This document shows positions 42,341-53,400 of a stretch of DNA of 64,000 nucleotides, in pieces. The notes under the pieces are model-generated. The model was not told the origin of the DNA. It ran no database searches and worked only from the letters and a program-made list of their open reading frames with translations. Where the stretch lies: NCBI RefSeq assembly GCF_003946265.1, contig NZ_RHNO01000013.1, positions 1 to 64,000 on the forward strand. The letters run 5' to 3'. Numbering within the stretch: the stretch's first letter is position 1; each line of letters opens with the position of its first letter. The translations under genes were made by a program, and so were the position numbers. Source of the DNA: Levilactobacillus yonginensis. GTDB lineage: Bacteria > Bacillota > Bacilli > Lactobacillales > Lactobacillaceae.

Positions 42341-43978
42341 ATGAAGCGAATAGGGACACACCTGCATAGTAAAAATAGTCAGGTTCTGGGGTTGTTGACG
42401 ATTGTGGGCGTGTTTATCATGACCTTTTGCTCCTACACCTCCCCGGCGTTTTATTTTGATACGTCACCGGATAACAACGCGTTCTTCACGGTTGGCAAGG
42501 CCATGATGCACGGCATCGTTCCCTACAAAGATATTTTTGAACAGAAGGGACCGTACGTCTACTTCCTTCACGGCTTGGCCTACCTCGTCAGCAATCGTAG
42601 TTTCTTGTTGATATTTGTCTATGAAATTGCGACGCTGGTGGCGGCCATGTTTCTGGTCTATAAGTTGGGGCAGCTGCTCAGGGTCAGCCAGCTGGGCGCG
42701 TTATTGATTGCGTTATTATCGCCATTACTATTTCTGTATCACCCGTACTACGATTACGGCGATACGGTGGAATTCTTCACGTTGCCACTGTTGATCTCCC
42801 TGATTTACCTGCTGGTCTTATTGGACCAACGGGGGTTAACGGTCAGTCACTGGTGGTTCTTCGCGCAGGGCGCCATCGTGGGGGTCGTGTTCCTGTCGAA
42901 GTATACGTTGTTAGGCGCCTGGATCGTCTTTTATTTGGGACTAGTGGGCGTCTTGCTGGTGAAGCGTCAGTGGCGGCAACTGGGGCGCGTGGTGGGCTGG
43001 AGTGCCGGCGGGTTCCTGTTGACGACCGTCCCGTGGCTGATTTACTTCCTGGTCACGGGCGGATTGAGCGCGTTCATCAACGTGTATATTCTGTTCAACA
43101 CCAAGGTTTACCTGACCTCGTCAGTCGCCGCGTTCTCCAACCTGGTGCAGTCAATGACGGTCGTTTCCCAATTTTTCCAGAACAACGTCCTGTTCTTCTT
43201 GCTGGGCGTGGTGGGAACGCTGCTGGTGACGTTCCAGCGCGATGTGTTCCAGCACAACTTCACGCGCGGCCTGTACTTGTTGACGATACTGGGTTGTGAC
43301 CTCTTTGCGCTGTACGGGTATCAGGCGGGGGCGGTGTACCAGTATTATGAGCTGATTTATTTCGCGGGCTTTGTTCTACCTTTCGTGTACCTGGGCAAGC
43401 TGTTCTTTGCGCGGGTCCAGTTGCCAAATGAAAATGAAGACACGTTTGTGATTTTGGCGACGCTGCTCATCAGTCTGTTTCTGGTGCTGGGCGTGAACAA
43501 TAACGTGACGAATTCCAAGATATTTCCGAACAATGCGTCCATCACGGAGAAGGCAACGGCCAAGCCGCAACAGCCCGCGCAACTTGTCTTTGGGCACATG
43601 ATGCGTGCGGCCCACGCCCCGCTGACGATGTTGAATTACGGCTCGATCGATATGGGGTTTTATACCGCATCGGGGGCCGTACCGTCGACGTATTTCTTTC
43701 AGAATTACAACATTCCCCAGGCCTCAGCGCCGCAAATTCTGCAGTCGCAGGTTAACCTGATCAAGCAGGGCCAGGTGGAATGGGTCGTGCTGAACACGCC
43801 GGCTGGCAAGATGGTCAAGCAGTGGCAGGGCGGGGGTGGCCGTATTAGTAGCGGTAATCTGAACCCCGGGACAGCGAAATTGGCGAAACCACTCAATGAG
43901 AATTACCGGGAAGTGGCGCAGCACACCCAAGTCTTTGAGGGGGTCAGTGTGACTTACTGGTTGTATCGGCTTCGGTAG
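42341..43978 (+). CDS. GT-C fold membrane glycosyltransferase (GT39/PMT-like)
   Basis: 545-residue polytopic protein. After TSPDNNAFFTVGKAMMHGIVPYKDIFEQKGPYVYFLHGL (the usual catalytic first outside loop with conserved Asp/Glu near residues 45-70), 10-11 hydrophobic segments follow, then a C-terminal soluble domain after residue 410 (ITEKATAKPQQPAQLVF). It belongs to the GT39/ArnT-like glycosyltransferases that use lipid-linked sugars to decorate wall polymers. Acceptor unknown. The preceding Ser-rich protein may be an associated surface component. Repeat copies 9 and 10 follow it. Confidence 0.8.
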   Translation: MKRIGTHLHSKNSQVLGLLTIVGVFIMTFCSYTSPAFYFDTSPDNNAFFTVGKAMMHGIVPYKDIFEQKGPYVYFLHGLAYLVSNRSFLLIFVYEIATLVAAMFLVYKLGQLLRVSQLGALLIALLSPLLFLYHPYYDYGDTVEFFTLPLLISLIYLLVLLDQRGLTVSHWWFFAQGAIVGVVFLSKYTLLGAWIVFYLGLVGVLLVKRQWRQLGRVVGWSAGGFLLTTVPWLIYFLVTGGLSAFINVYILFNTKVYLTSSVAAFSNLVQSMTVVSQFFQNNVLFFLLGVVGTLLVTFQRDVFQHNFTRGLYLLTILGCDLFALYGYQAGAVYQYYELIYFAGFVLPFVYLGKLFFARVQLPNENEDTFVILATLLISLFLVLGVNNNVTNSKIFPNNASITEKATAKPQQPAQLVFGHMMRAAHAPLTMLNYGSIDMGFYTASGAVPSTYFFQNYNIPQASAPQILQSQVNLIKQGQVEWVVLNTPAGKMVKQWQGGGGRISSGNLNPGTAKLAKPLNENYREVAQHTQVFEGVSVTYWLYRLR

Positions 43979-44000
43979 TGGTTTGGTTTGTCGTTTTGGT

Positions 44001-44190
44001 TGCCGCCTCCGGCGCCCAGAAATTTGGCCCGCTGTGGGGACCGGGGCAAGCCTGAGAAGCGGTCTTGCCCCTCGACTTGAAGCCTCGGTAACCCGCCGAG
44101 GCTCCAAGCTCGTCCCACGGACTAGGTCGGCCAAGAACGCCAACCAATTCCGTCGACACCGCGGGCCAAATTTCTGGTCACCTGCGGCTA
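44001..44190 (+). repeat. Structured intergenic repeat, copy 9 (type I)
   Basis: Perfect 17-bp outer stem CCAGAAATTTGGCCCGC (44016-44032) with its complement at 44161-44177. Conserved-loop hairpin GGGGCAAG-CCTGAGAAGCGGT-CTTGCCCC, showing paired arm changes versus copy 6. Central arm CTTGAAGCCTCGG/CCGAGGCTCCAAG. Confidence 0.9.
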
Positions 44191-44475
44191 CGGTGGCGGG
44201 TGACCACTACCTGGTTGATGCAGTCTGTGGCGTCACTGGGCTTGGCATGTGGTGTGCTGACCAGTTGACCTTTGGATTGGATTAGCTGGTTTGTGGAGTA
44301 AGTTGGCGGTGTACGACGCTTACGGCAATTGATTTGTCGATTGCTGACAGATTAATTGAAGGGTCAAAATAGCTAGCTCACTCAGTATCTAAGTTATGGT
44401 TAACAACGGAAGTTTTAGTGGTTAAGACTATGATTGAAATTTCGAACTAAACTGATGGTGATTAGAAGACGATGT

Positions 44476-44666
44476 AGCCGGAGAAAGTCAGGAGTGGTGC
44501 TGGCCGTGTCGGTGGTCTTAGCTCGGCGGAACTTGCCGAGGTTAGAGCACGGGACGAGCTTGGAGACTCAGGGTTCTGCTGAGGCTTCAAGTCGAGCTGA
44601 AGGACCGTTTCTCAGGCCGGAAGCGGTCCCCACGGCAGGCACCGCTCCTGACTTTTGTAGGCGGCA
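44476..44666 (-). repeat. Structured intergenic repeat, copy 10 (type I)
   Basis: Outer stem AAGTCAGGAG (44485-44494) with CTCCTGACTT (44645-44654), extended by GGTGCTGGCCGTG against CACGGCAGGCACC. Central arm TTGGAGACTCAG/CTGAGGCTTCAA. The conserved-loop arm keeps GCT..GG/CC..AGC. Inverted relative to copy 9. Confidence 0.82.
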
Positions 44667-44717
44667 ATCTTCTTGAATCCAGATATTTTTTAACCAATTA
44701 ATGATATGACAACTCTA

Positions 44718-44757
44718 ATATAAGGGGCGTTGGAGACTACTCTGACGCCCTTTATGT
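44718..44757. terminator. Terminator-like hairpin
   Basis: AAGGGGCGT...ACGCCCTTTAT, upstream of the guaB promoter. Confidence 0.55.
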
Positions 44758-44793
44758 TGGGCTGGGTACACAGCGGGAAATGACGTGGTTGCT

Positions 44794-44820
44794 TTGACAT
44801 TTGGCCAAAACGATGATAGT
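44794..44820 (+). promoter_or_regulatory. Putative guaB promoter
   Basis: TTGACA at 44794-44799 with a weak -10 near 44815 (GATAGT). AAAGAGGAG precedes the start at 44930. Confidence 0.45.
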
Positions 44821-44890
44821 TCAATGAGAGTCCTTGACCTGACTGGCCTAGACTGGTAAATTAAGAAACAATATCTCCCAGGATTCCTAA

Positions 44891-46069
<1,179 letters not shown>

Positions 46070-46081
46070 GCAGACATCTTA

Positions 46082-46123
46082 AATGCAGAGACTGACCGTT
46101 CTTAACGGTTGGTCTCTTTTTGA
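46082..46123 (+). terminator. guaB terminator
   Basis: AGAGACTGACCG-TTCTTAA-CGGTTGGTCTCTTTTT. Confidence 0.92.
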
Positions 46124-46136
46124 TTGGGCGTTGGTT

Positions 46137-46290
46137 GGCGCCTTACCGGGCGGGCCTGTAGGTGCTGGAACGCCATGGGTACGGCTTTGAGCCGAAGAGC
46201 GGTCTCAAAGTCCGACCTTTCTCTAACCTGAGAAGTCCGCTCAGCTAAGAGAAATTTCATGGCTGAGCACCTACAGGCCCGCCCTCACGG
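46137..46290 (+). repeat. Structured intergenic repeat, copy 11 (type II)
   Basis: Perfect 19-bp outer stem GGGCGGGCCTGTAGGTGCT (46148-46166) with its complement at 46266-46284. CTTTGAG/CTCAAAG arm with loop CCGAAGAGCGGT. TTTCTCTAACCTGAG/CTCAGCTAAGAGAAA arm. Flanks GCCTTACCGG and CTCACGGCTGAC. Confidence 0.9.
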
Positions 46291-46370
46291 CTGACATTGT
46301 ACAGCCACTGAATAAGTCGACCAGTTGTTTGGGGGCTGCCGACTACTGACTAGTTGTTGGCGGTGCCTCA

Positions 46371-46529
46371 ATGTTAGCCGAGAGGGCGAGAAAAATAGGC
46401 TCAGCCGTGGCACTGCCTTAGCACGGTGTTCTTCCGTGGTTAGGCAGAACCGAGTTTCGAGACCGCTCTTTGGCTCGAAATCGTGTTCACAGCGTTCCAG
46501 CCTATTTTTCTCGCCCGGTAAGGCGCCAA
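46371..46529 (-). repeat. Structured intergenic repeat, copy 12 (type II)
   Basis: Perfect 18-bp outer stem GGGCGAGAAAAATAGGCT (46384-46401) with its complement at 46499-46516. TTTCGAG/CTCGAAA arm with loop ACCGCTCTTTGG. CTGCCTTAGCACGG/CCGTGGTTAGGCAG arm. Inverted relative to copy 11. Confidence 0.9.
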
Positions 46530-46734
46530 CAAAGCACCAACTCCAGCACAAACCCTAAGTTGGTCAGGAGCGGGCAAATAGTGTAAGATTAAGGAATGGT
46601 AAAGTGCCTTACGCCCGACTAAAGGTTCGGGTTTTCCGGCCGCACTCCGGCGTTTATTTGCTAAAATAGACAGTAAACCTACGGGGAAAGACCGCTAGTG
46701 AAGTTGCCTAGCTGTTAAAGGAGATTAGCACACG

Positions 46735-47424
46735 ATGAAAATTTTAGTTGTCGATGACGATAAAGAAATTGCTCAGTTACTTGAAATCTACATTAAAAAT
46801 GAAGGTTACGAACCCTTGACCGCTTATGACGGTAAGGAAGCACTGACCAAATTACACACCACGCCTGACATTTCACTGATGATTTTGGACATTATGATGC
46901 CCGAAATGAGTGGGATTGAAGTCATGAAGGAAGTTCGGAAAGACTCACAGATTCCCATCTTGATTCTGTCCGCCAAGACCGGTGACATGGACAAGATTCA
47001 GGGGCTGATTTCTGGTGCCGATGATTATGTCACCAAGCCATTTAACCCCTTAGAAGTTATGGCCCGGGTCAAGTCACTGTTACGGCGGAGCCAAGACCAA
47101 GTGACCGACGATGCGCCAGACGTTTTGGACATCGGGACGTTGACTATCAACAAGGATTCCCACGAAGTGAAGACGATTGCTGGCAAGACCATTTCACTAA
47201 CGGCGCTGGAATTCGGGATTCTCTACCTGCTGGCCAGTCACCCCAACCGGGTCTTCTCAGCTGATGAGATTTTTGAACGCGTTTGGCGTCAGGAAAGCAT
47301 CGTTTCGGCCAAGACCGTCATGGTTCACGTGAGCCACTTGCGGGATAAGATTGAAGAAGCCACGAACGGCGAAAAAGTTATTCAGACCGTTTGGGGCGTC
47401 GGTTACAAGATTGAATCACACTAA
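46735..47424 (+). CDS. OmpR/PhoB-family response regulator
   Basis: 229-residue regulator. The receiver domain has acidic VVDDDKE, phospho-acceptor Asp in LDIMMPEM (about residue 52), switch Ser/Lys in LSAKTG and VTKPFNP. A winged-helix DNA-binding domain (VKTIAGKTISLTALEFGILYLLASHPNRVFSADEIFERVW) follows. It is 87 nt upstream of its kinase at 47512 and next to dacA, an arrangement seen in other lactobacilli, suggesting a cell-wall-related two-component system. Confidence 0.94.
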   Translation: MKILVVDDDKEIAQLLEIYIKNEGYEPLTAYDGKEALTKLHTTPDISLMILDIMMPEMSGIEVMKEVRKDSQIPILILSAKTGDMDKIQGLISGADDYVTKPFNPLEVMARVKSLLRRSQDQVTDDAPDVLDIGTLTINKDSHEVKTIAGKTISLTALEFGILYLLASHPNRVFSADEIFERVWRQESIVSAKTVMVHVSHLRDKIEEATNGEKVIQTVWGVGYKIESH

Positions 47425-47461
47425 GCCAACAAGTTTCGGCTATTGGAGAGGGAAGTTACCA

Positions 47462-47515
47462 TTGGAAAATTTACACACATCCCAATTAAATAGCGGACTG
47501 GGGGCCGCCGCATGA
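47462..47515 (+). CDS. Possible 17-codon leader peptide coupled to the kinase
   Basis: TTG at 47462 preceded by GGAGAGGGAAG opens a frame of 17 codons (LENLHTSQLNSGLGAAA) that ends in TGA at 47513-47515, sharing ATGA with the kinase start at 47512. Ribosome site and overlap suggest translational coupling. Product role unknown. Confidence 0.4.
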   Translation: MENLHTSQLNSGLGAAA

Positions 47516-48687
47516 AGTTAACGACACGAGAAAAAAGCGCGCTCTTCATGGAAGGTGTCGTGACGGTCATCCTCCTGTTGATGCTGAACCTGGCATTGCT
47601 GGTGCTGATCAGTCAGGCAATCGAAAGCAACCCCGGCCTGCGTGATGGGATCTTTATCATCAAACGGTCCGTGGTATTCGGCCCCAACCACTTTCAACTA
47701 TGGAGTTGGGAAAACGTCTTCGTGACCTTCATGGTCTTGGCCGACGGGGTCGTCGTTTGGTGGCGTCTGATTCGGCGGTATCACCAGATGCAGCTGCATC
47801 ACATCATTGACGAATTACATTACATTGCCAACGGTCACTTTGACCATCGGATTCCGTTCCGGGTCAGTGGGGACGTGCAACGGGTGGTGGATTCCGTCAA
47901 CGCCCTGGTGGATTCCGTCATCAACTCGATGGATGAAGAACGGGCCATTGAGAAGTCGAAAGATGAGCTGATCACGAACGTTAGTCATGATATCCGGACG
48001 CCATTGACCTCGATCATTGGCTACTTGGGTTTGATTGAAGACCAGCAGTATCACTCCGAGGACGACCTGTTAAAATACACGCATACAGCCTTTTTGAAAT
48101 CGAAACAGATGAAGTCCCTGGTGGACGATTTGTTTGAGTACACCAAAGTACGGCAGACCGATACACCGTTGAGCCTGAACAACATTGACTTAGCGGCCAT
48201 GTTGGAACAGCTCGGTGCTAGCTTTGAGCTGGAGACCCAGAAGAAGGGTATGACGATTGGCTCAACCAGTGAGCCAGCGACCCTCATGATGGAGGCCGAC
48301 CCGGAGAAACTAGTCCGGGTATTTAACAACTTGGTCTCTAATGCGTTGAAGTACGGCGATGGTGGTAAGGAAATCAATCTGAACGCCAAGCGCCTGAGCG
48401 ACAACGAACTGGAGGTTCGGGTCACCAACGATGGGCCCAAGATTCCTAAGGAGTCCTTGGCACTGATCTTCGAACGGTTTTACCGGGTCGAAGAATCGCG
48501 TTCCAAGGAAACTGGTGGGACCGGGTTGGGTCTCGCCATTGCGCAGAGCATCGTGGCCCTGCACGGCGGCTACATTTTCGTGGAGTCGGACGACGAGCTC
48601 ACCAGTTTTGTGATTCATTTGCCAGTTAAACACGACCACCCGTTGGAGATCCCGCAACGGTTGAAGGGTCCAGCTACGCGCAAGTAA
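47512..48687 (+). CDS. Sensor histidine kinase, partner of the 46735 regulator
   Basis: 391-residue kinase. Two membrane segments, about 11-37 (VVTVILLLMLNLALLVLI) and 65-85 (VFVTFMVLADGVVVWWRLI), with a short external loop. A HAMP-like linker at about 90-140 follows. HisKA box DELITNVSHDIRTPLTSIIGYLGL has the phospho-His. ATPase N-box NLVSNALKYGDGGKE. G boxes RSKETGGTGLGLAIAQSIV. Small sensory loop suggests membrane or wall stress sensing. The partner regulator is upstream and dacA downstream. Confidence 0.93.
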   Translation: MKLTTREKSALFMEGVVTVILLLMLNLALLVLISQAIESNPGLRDGIFIIKRSVVFGPNHFQLWSWENVFVTFMVLADGVVVWWRLIRRYHQMQLHHIIDELHYIANGHFDHRIPFRVSGDVQRVVDSVNALVDSVINSMDEERAIEKSKDELITNVSHDIRTPLTSIIGYLGLIEDQQYHSEDDLLKYTHTAFLKSKQMKSLVDDLFEYTKVRQTDTPLSLNNIDLAAMLEQLGASFELETQKKGMTIGSTSEPATLMMEADPEKLVRVFNNLVSNALKYGDGGKEINLNAKRLSDNELEVRVTNDGPKIPKESLALIFERFYRVEESRSKETGGTGLGLAIAQSIVALHGGYIFVESDDELTSFVIHLPVKHDHPLEIPQRLKGPATRK

Positions 48688-48737
48688 GTCAGCGTCGGTT
48701 CGCGCCGACACTACATAGATAGAGGAGTTTTAATTAA

Positions 48738-50066
48738 ATGAAACGATTAAAGCAAGTTGTCATGGGCCTGGTAACGGCGGTTACGCTGTTTGCCGGGGGC
48801 ATGAGCACGGCCGTGACGGCGCCGGTAACGGCCCAGGCGGCAACGACCAGCAAGACGAGCACGACCGTTAATCTGAAGGCGAAGGCGGGGATTGCCGTTG
48901 ACGCCAAGACCGGCCAGATTTTGTACGAAAAGAACGGCGATCAAGCGTTACCCGTCGCGTCCATGACGAAGCTGTTGTCCATCTACCTGGTTCTCCAGGC
49001 GATTCACAATGGTAAGTTGAAGTGGGACCAAAAAATCACCGTCAACAAGGACATTGCGAAGATTGCCCAGAACACCAAGTTGTCCAATGTTCCACTGCGG
49101 GCGGGTCACAGCTACACGGTCAAGTCCCTGTACCAGGCGTCATTGATCTACTCCGCTAACGGCGCGATTGAGGCGTTAGGCGGGGCCGTTGCTGGGTCAC
49201 CGCACACGTTCGTTGACCAGATGAAGGCGCAAGCCAAGAAGCTGGGGATGACCGACGTGGCCATTTACAACGCCTGTGGGCTGACCAACAAACAAGTTGG
49301 TAACCTGGGGTACGACAACGTGAGTGGTTCCACGGAAAACAAGTGGTCAGCCGCTGACCAAGCTAAGTTGACGGTGGCCTTGTTGAATAAATATCCAGAA
49401 GTCTTACAGACGACGAAGATTTCTAAGCAGTGGTTTGAAAAGGGCACCGCTGATGCCACGAAGATGGAAAACTGGAACTGGATGTTGAAGGGCCTATCCG
49501 CTGCCTATTCTAAGCTCCACGTTGACGGGTTGAAGACGGGGACGTCCGACGCTGCCGGGGCCAACTTTACCGGGACTGCCAACAACAATGGAAATCGGAT
49601 CGTGACGGTGGTCTTACACGCCGCTCATAAGTCTGAGACCGACCCATCTCGTTTCAAGCAAACGCAAAAGATGATGTCGTACGTTTACAACAATTTCAAG
49701 ACGGTCGACGTTAAAGCAGACAGCCAAGTGGCTGGGGCCAAGTCCGTGAAGACAAATGATGCGAAACAACCAACCGCTAAGACGGCGGTGGCCAGTGGCG
49801 TCAAGCTCTGGATTCGTAACGACCAAGTGGCCAGCAACGTGCAGGCCAAGGCCCAGTTGAAGGGGAAGCTGACCAAGAACAACGCCTTGGAAGCCCCCGT
49901 TTCAAAGAATACAACTATTGGGACGGCCAACATTTCCTTGAAGGGTGACCAGTTAGGTTTCTTGGGGAATACCAAGACGACGAAGGTACCGTTGAAGGTG
50001 ACGCAAACCGTTGAGAAAGCCAACATCTTTGTTCGGCTGTGGCGGTCCATCGTCGCGTTATTCTAA
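48738..50066 (+). CDS. dacA: D-alanyl-D-alanine carboxypeptidase (DacA, PBP5 type)
   Basis: 442-residue exported serine carboxypeptidase that trims peptidoglycan stem peptides. Signal peptide about 1-36 (VVMGLVTAVTLFAGGM, cleavage near AQAA). Catalytic SxxK reads SMTKL (about residue 75), SxN reads SANGA, and KTG reads GLKTGTSD. The PBP5 C-terminal beta domain (about 350-420) follows. A C-terminal amphipathic helix FVRLWRSIVAL is a likely membrane anchor. GGAG precedes the start. Its neighbour two-component system may regulate it. Confidence 0.94.
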   Translation: MKRLKQVVMGLVTAVTLFAGGMSTAVTAPVTAQAATTSKTSTTVNLKAKAGIAVDAKTGQILYEKNGDQALPVASMTKLLSIYLVLQAIHNGKLKWDQKITVNKDIAKIAQNTKLSNVPLRAGHSYTVKSLYQASLIYSANGAIEALGGAVAGSPHTFVDQMKAQAKKLGMTDVAIYNACGLTNKQVGNLGYDNVSGSTENKWSAADQAKLTVALLNKYPEVLQTTKISKQWFEKGTADATKMENWNWMLKGLSAAYSKLHVDGLKTGTSDAAGANFTGTANNNGNRIVTVVLHAAHKSETDPSRFKQTQKMMSYVYNNFKTVDVKADSQVAGAKSVKTNDAKQPTAKTAVASGVKLWIRNDQVASNVQAKAQLKGKLTKNNALEAPVSKNTTIGTANISLKGDQLGFLGNTKTTKVPLKVTQTVEKANIFVRLWRSIVALF

Positions 50067-50073
50067 TTTAGAT

Positions 50074-50109
50074 GGTAGAATCGCTCACTGATGGTGGGCG
50101 ATTTTTTAA
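50074..50109 (+). terminator. dacA terminator
   Basis: AATCGCTC-ACTGATGG-TGGGCGATTTTTT. Confidence 0.8.
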
Positions 50110-50444
50110 TGGGGCAATTGATATGGATCAAGTTGCTTGAAGAACTTTTCTGATAAAGTATTAGGTAATGAGGACTTTGCGCAAAATGCAGTGAATCTGT
50201 GAGTTAACTGGGGCTGTTTATTCGGTTAGTCCCCTTAACTGCTAGTTTCCTAATGTAAATTTTATTTTAGGCGAAAAATTAGTGATTAAGACCGGCCGCT
50301 AGCGGTTGACGGCGATTTCATTGATTAATGAAGGTCGTGTTGTGTTTTTGACAAGTCAAGTAATAGTGTGCGAAGATACTTTTATTATTAGCTGAGAACG
50401 CGCAATTTTAAGGATATTTTGAGGATAAAAGGGAGTTGGAATTC
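50110..50444. other. Intergenic region, no gene seen
   Basis: 335 nt, no supported frame. GGGAG lies just before the next start. Confidence 0.4.
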
Positions 50445-53400
50445 GTGAACATGATTAAAGGCGAGTGGAATTACATTCGGCACAACCGGTTGATTTTGAT
50501 CTCCGTGTTGGCCATTATGTTTATTCCATTCCTCTACTGTATCTTCTTTCTGAAGTCTGTCTGGGATCCATATGGACAGACCGGTTCGTTACCCGTTGCG
50601 GTCGTCAACCAAGACCAACCAGTGACGTATCAGGGACAGAAGCTAAACGTTGGTGACCAAACGGTGACTAACTTGAAGAAGAACCATCAATTAGGATGGA
50701 AGTTTGTCTCCGCGAAGACCGCGGCAGATGGGTTAAAGCATCACAAGTACTACACGGTGATCACTTTCCCTAAGAACTTCTCGGCCAACGCCGCTACGGC
50801 GCTGAACGAACATCCCAAGAAGATGACGTTTAGCTACAAGACGAACGGGTCAGCCAACTACATCGCGCAAGTCATGAGTGAAGTGGGTTCATCGCAACTC
50901 GACAGTCAGATTCGCTCTAAGGTAACGAAGGCTTACGCCCAAGCGACCTTCAAGCAGATCTACTCTGTTGGTAAGGGGATGGAAAAGGCTGCCACCGGTT
51001 CCGCTAAGTTAAAGGACGGAACGGTCACCTTAACTGATGGACTGAACACCTACACGACTGGGGTTCACACGTTGAACAATGGTCTGCAACAAATGAAGAC
51101 CTCCGTGGGACCACTGGCTACTGGGATTCAGAAGCTGACGACTGGTTCACAGACGTTGAAGTCTGGGCTGGGCCAATACACGAGTGGGGTTAATGCGTAC
51201 ACTGGTGGTGTCAGTCAGTTAAGTGCTGGGATGCCTAAGCTGTTGAATGGGACTTCACAACTGAGTGCCGGTGCCAAGAAACTGAATACCGGTGTCTACA
51301 CTTATGTGGATGGCGTTTACCAGTTAAATTCAGGTATTGGGACGCTTAGCAGCAAGGTTGGACCACTGGCTAGTGGTGTGACGAAGCTGTCTAAGGGTGG
51401 TAAGGACCTGACCTCTGGACTGTCTAAGTTGGACAAGAATTCCAGTGCTCTAAAGTCTGGTGCGACGCAAGTTAACGATGGCGTTGTGCAATTACAAACG
51501 ATGATGACGCAATTGGCACCTAGCTTGAGTTCACTGACGAAATTGACGTCGAACCCGGCTCAGTTGGCAGCTTTGCAGGGAATGTTGCAAAAGTTACAGG
51601 CGAGTGGTCTGATGAGTAGTGACAAGTTAAGCGAACTTAGTACGCAATTAAATTCATTGTCAGGGTTTAATGCGACGACCATGAGTACGGAGTTATCTGG
51701 TGTGCAACAACTCTTGGGTAGTGATATTGCAGCTATCAAAGCCGCAAAATCCCAACCTACAGGTTCAAATCAACCATCCGACACTAGCGGCTCTGGAACT
51801 AGTAATGAATCAGAAATTAGTAGTGCCCAAACTGCTGCTAATGACGCTGCTACCAAGGCTGATGCATTAGACAAAGCCGTCAGTGGTGGTAATGCGGATG
51901 ACATTAAGAATGCAGCACAGGCTGCTGTAGCTGCTACCAAAGCAGCAGCTGCTAAAACCAATGCCATTAAGTCCACGCAGTCAACATCAACAACTAAGGC
52001 GGATACTACGGATAATACCGCTTATGACGCTGCAGTTAATACATTAATCACAGATGTTGCAGGTGTTAGTGCAAAAATTGATGAATATAAGACTAGTCTA
52101 AGCGCACTTGCAGGGCTCCAAGATGAGTTACCTCAATTGCAAGGACTTTTGTCAGAAGTAGCGGGTGCTAAGCTAACTTCTGATGATCTTAAGAATATGA
52201 ATGACGCCTTAGTCAACCTCCAAGCCAACAGTGCCATGATTAACAAGTTAGGTAGCTCATCTACTGACTTAGCTAAATTAGTCAAGGGTACCGGTGATTT
52301 GAGTACTGGATTAGACACTTACACGGCCGGCGTTTCTCAGGCTTTGAAGGGATCAAACCAACTCTCCGATGGGTTGACCACGATGAACAAGCAGATTCCA
52401 ACGTTGACCGCTGGCGTTACCCAATTGGCTAACGGTTCCAAGAAGTTAGCTAAGAATGGTCCTGCGTTGAAGTCAGGTTCCGAGCAACTTTCTAGCAACA
52501 TGTCTGTCCTTTACAGTGGGTTACAAACCGCTGCTGCAGGGGTCAACAAGCTTAACGCCAACACGCCTAAGCTGACGGCTGCTGGAAACCAACTGAACCA
52601 AGGGGCTACTCAGATTAATTCTGGTTTGACCCAACTGAACAGCAAGGTACCAGCATTGACCAGTGGGGTTACCCAACTAGCCGATGGCTCACAAAAGCTG
52701 GACGACAACAGTGGCCAGTTGATGAGCGGTGCCAAGAAGCTTTCTGATGGGAATGGCACGTTAGCTAAGTCCTTGAAGTCAGGTGCTGATCAGATTCAAG
52801 CACAACCATTGACGAGCAAGACGGCTGACATGTTTGCCGCACCAACTAAGCTGAAGCATGAAAGCTACAGTTACGTGCCTAACTATGGTCACGCACTGGC
52901 ACCTTACGTGCTGTCCGTTGCCCTCTACGTTGGGGCCTTGGTCTTCAACTTTGCCTTCCCAATTCGGAAGGTCTCTCGTAAAGACGGGACCGCTACCGGT
53001 TGGTTCTTTAGTAAGGTTTCCATTGGTGCCGTTGAAGCATTGGCAATGGGGCTGATTGAACCAGCCTTAATGATGTTAGGTGGCTTGAGTGTTGATCACC
53101 CAGGACAAATGATGCTGGTTTCAGTACTCTTTGCCGAGGCGTCGATGTTCATTGTGATGTTCCTGTCGATGTTACTGGATAACCCTGGTCGTTTCATTGC
53201 CATGGTGCTCTTGATGCTACAACTTGGTGGTTCCGGTGGGACGTTCCCTATGGAAGTTACCAACCACTTCTACAACGTTGTGCACCCATTCCTGCCAATG
53301 ACTTACTCAATCCTCGGATTCCGTCAAGCCATTACGTCAGGGATGTCGGGCATGGTTGGACAAGCGGTTTGGGTCTTGATTCTGTTTACGATTTTGGCAC

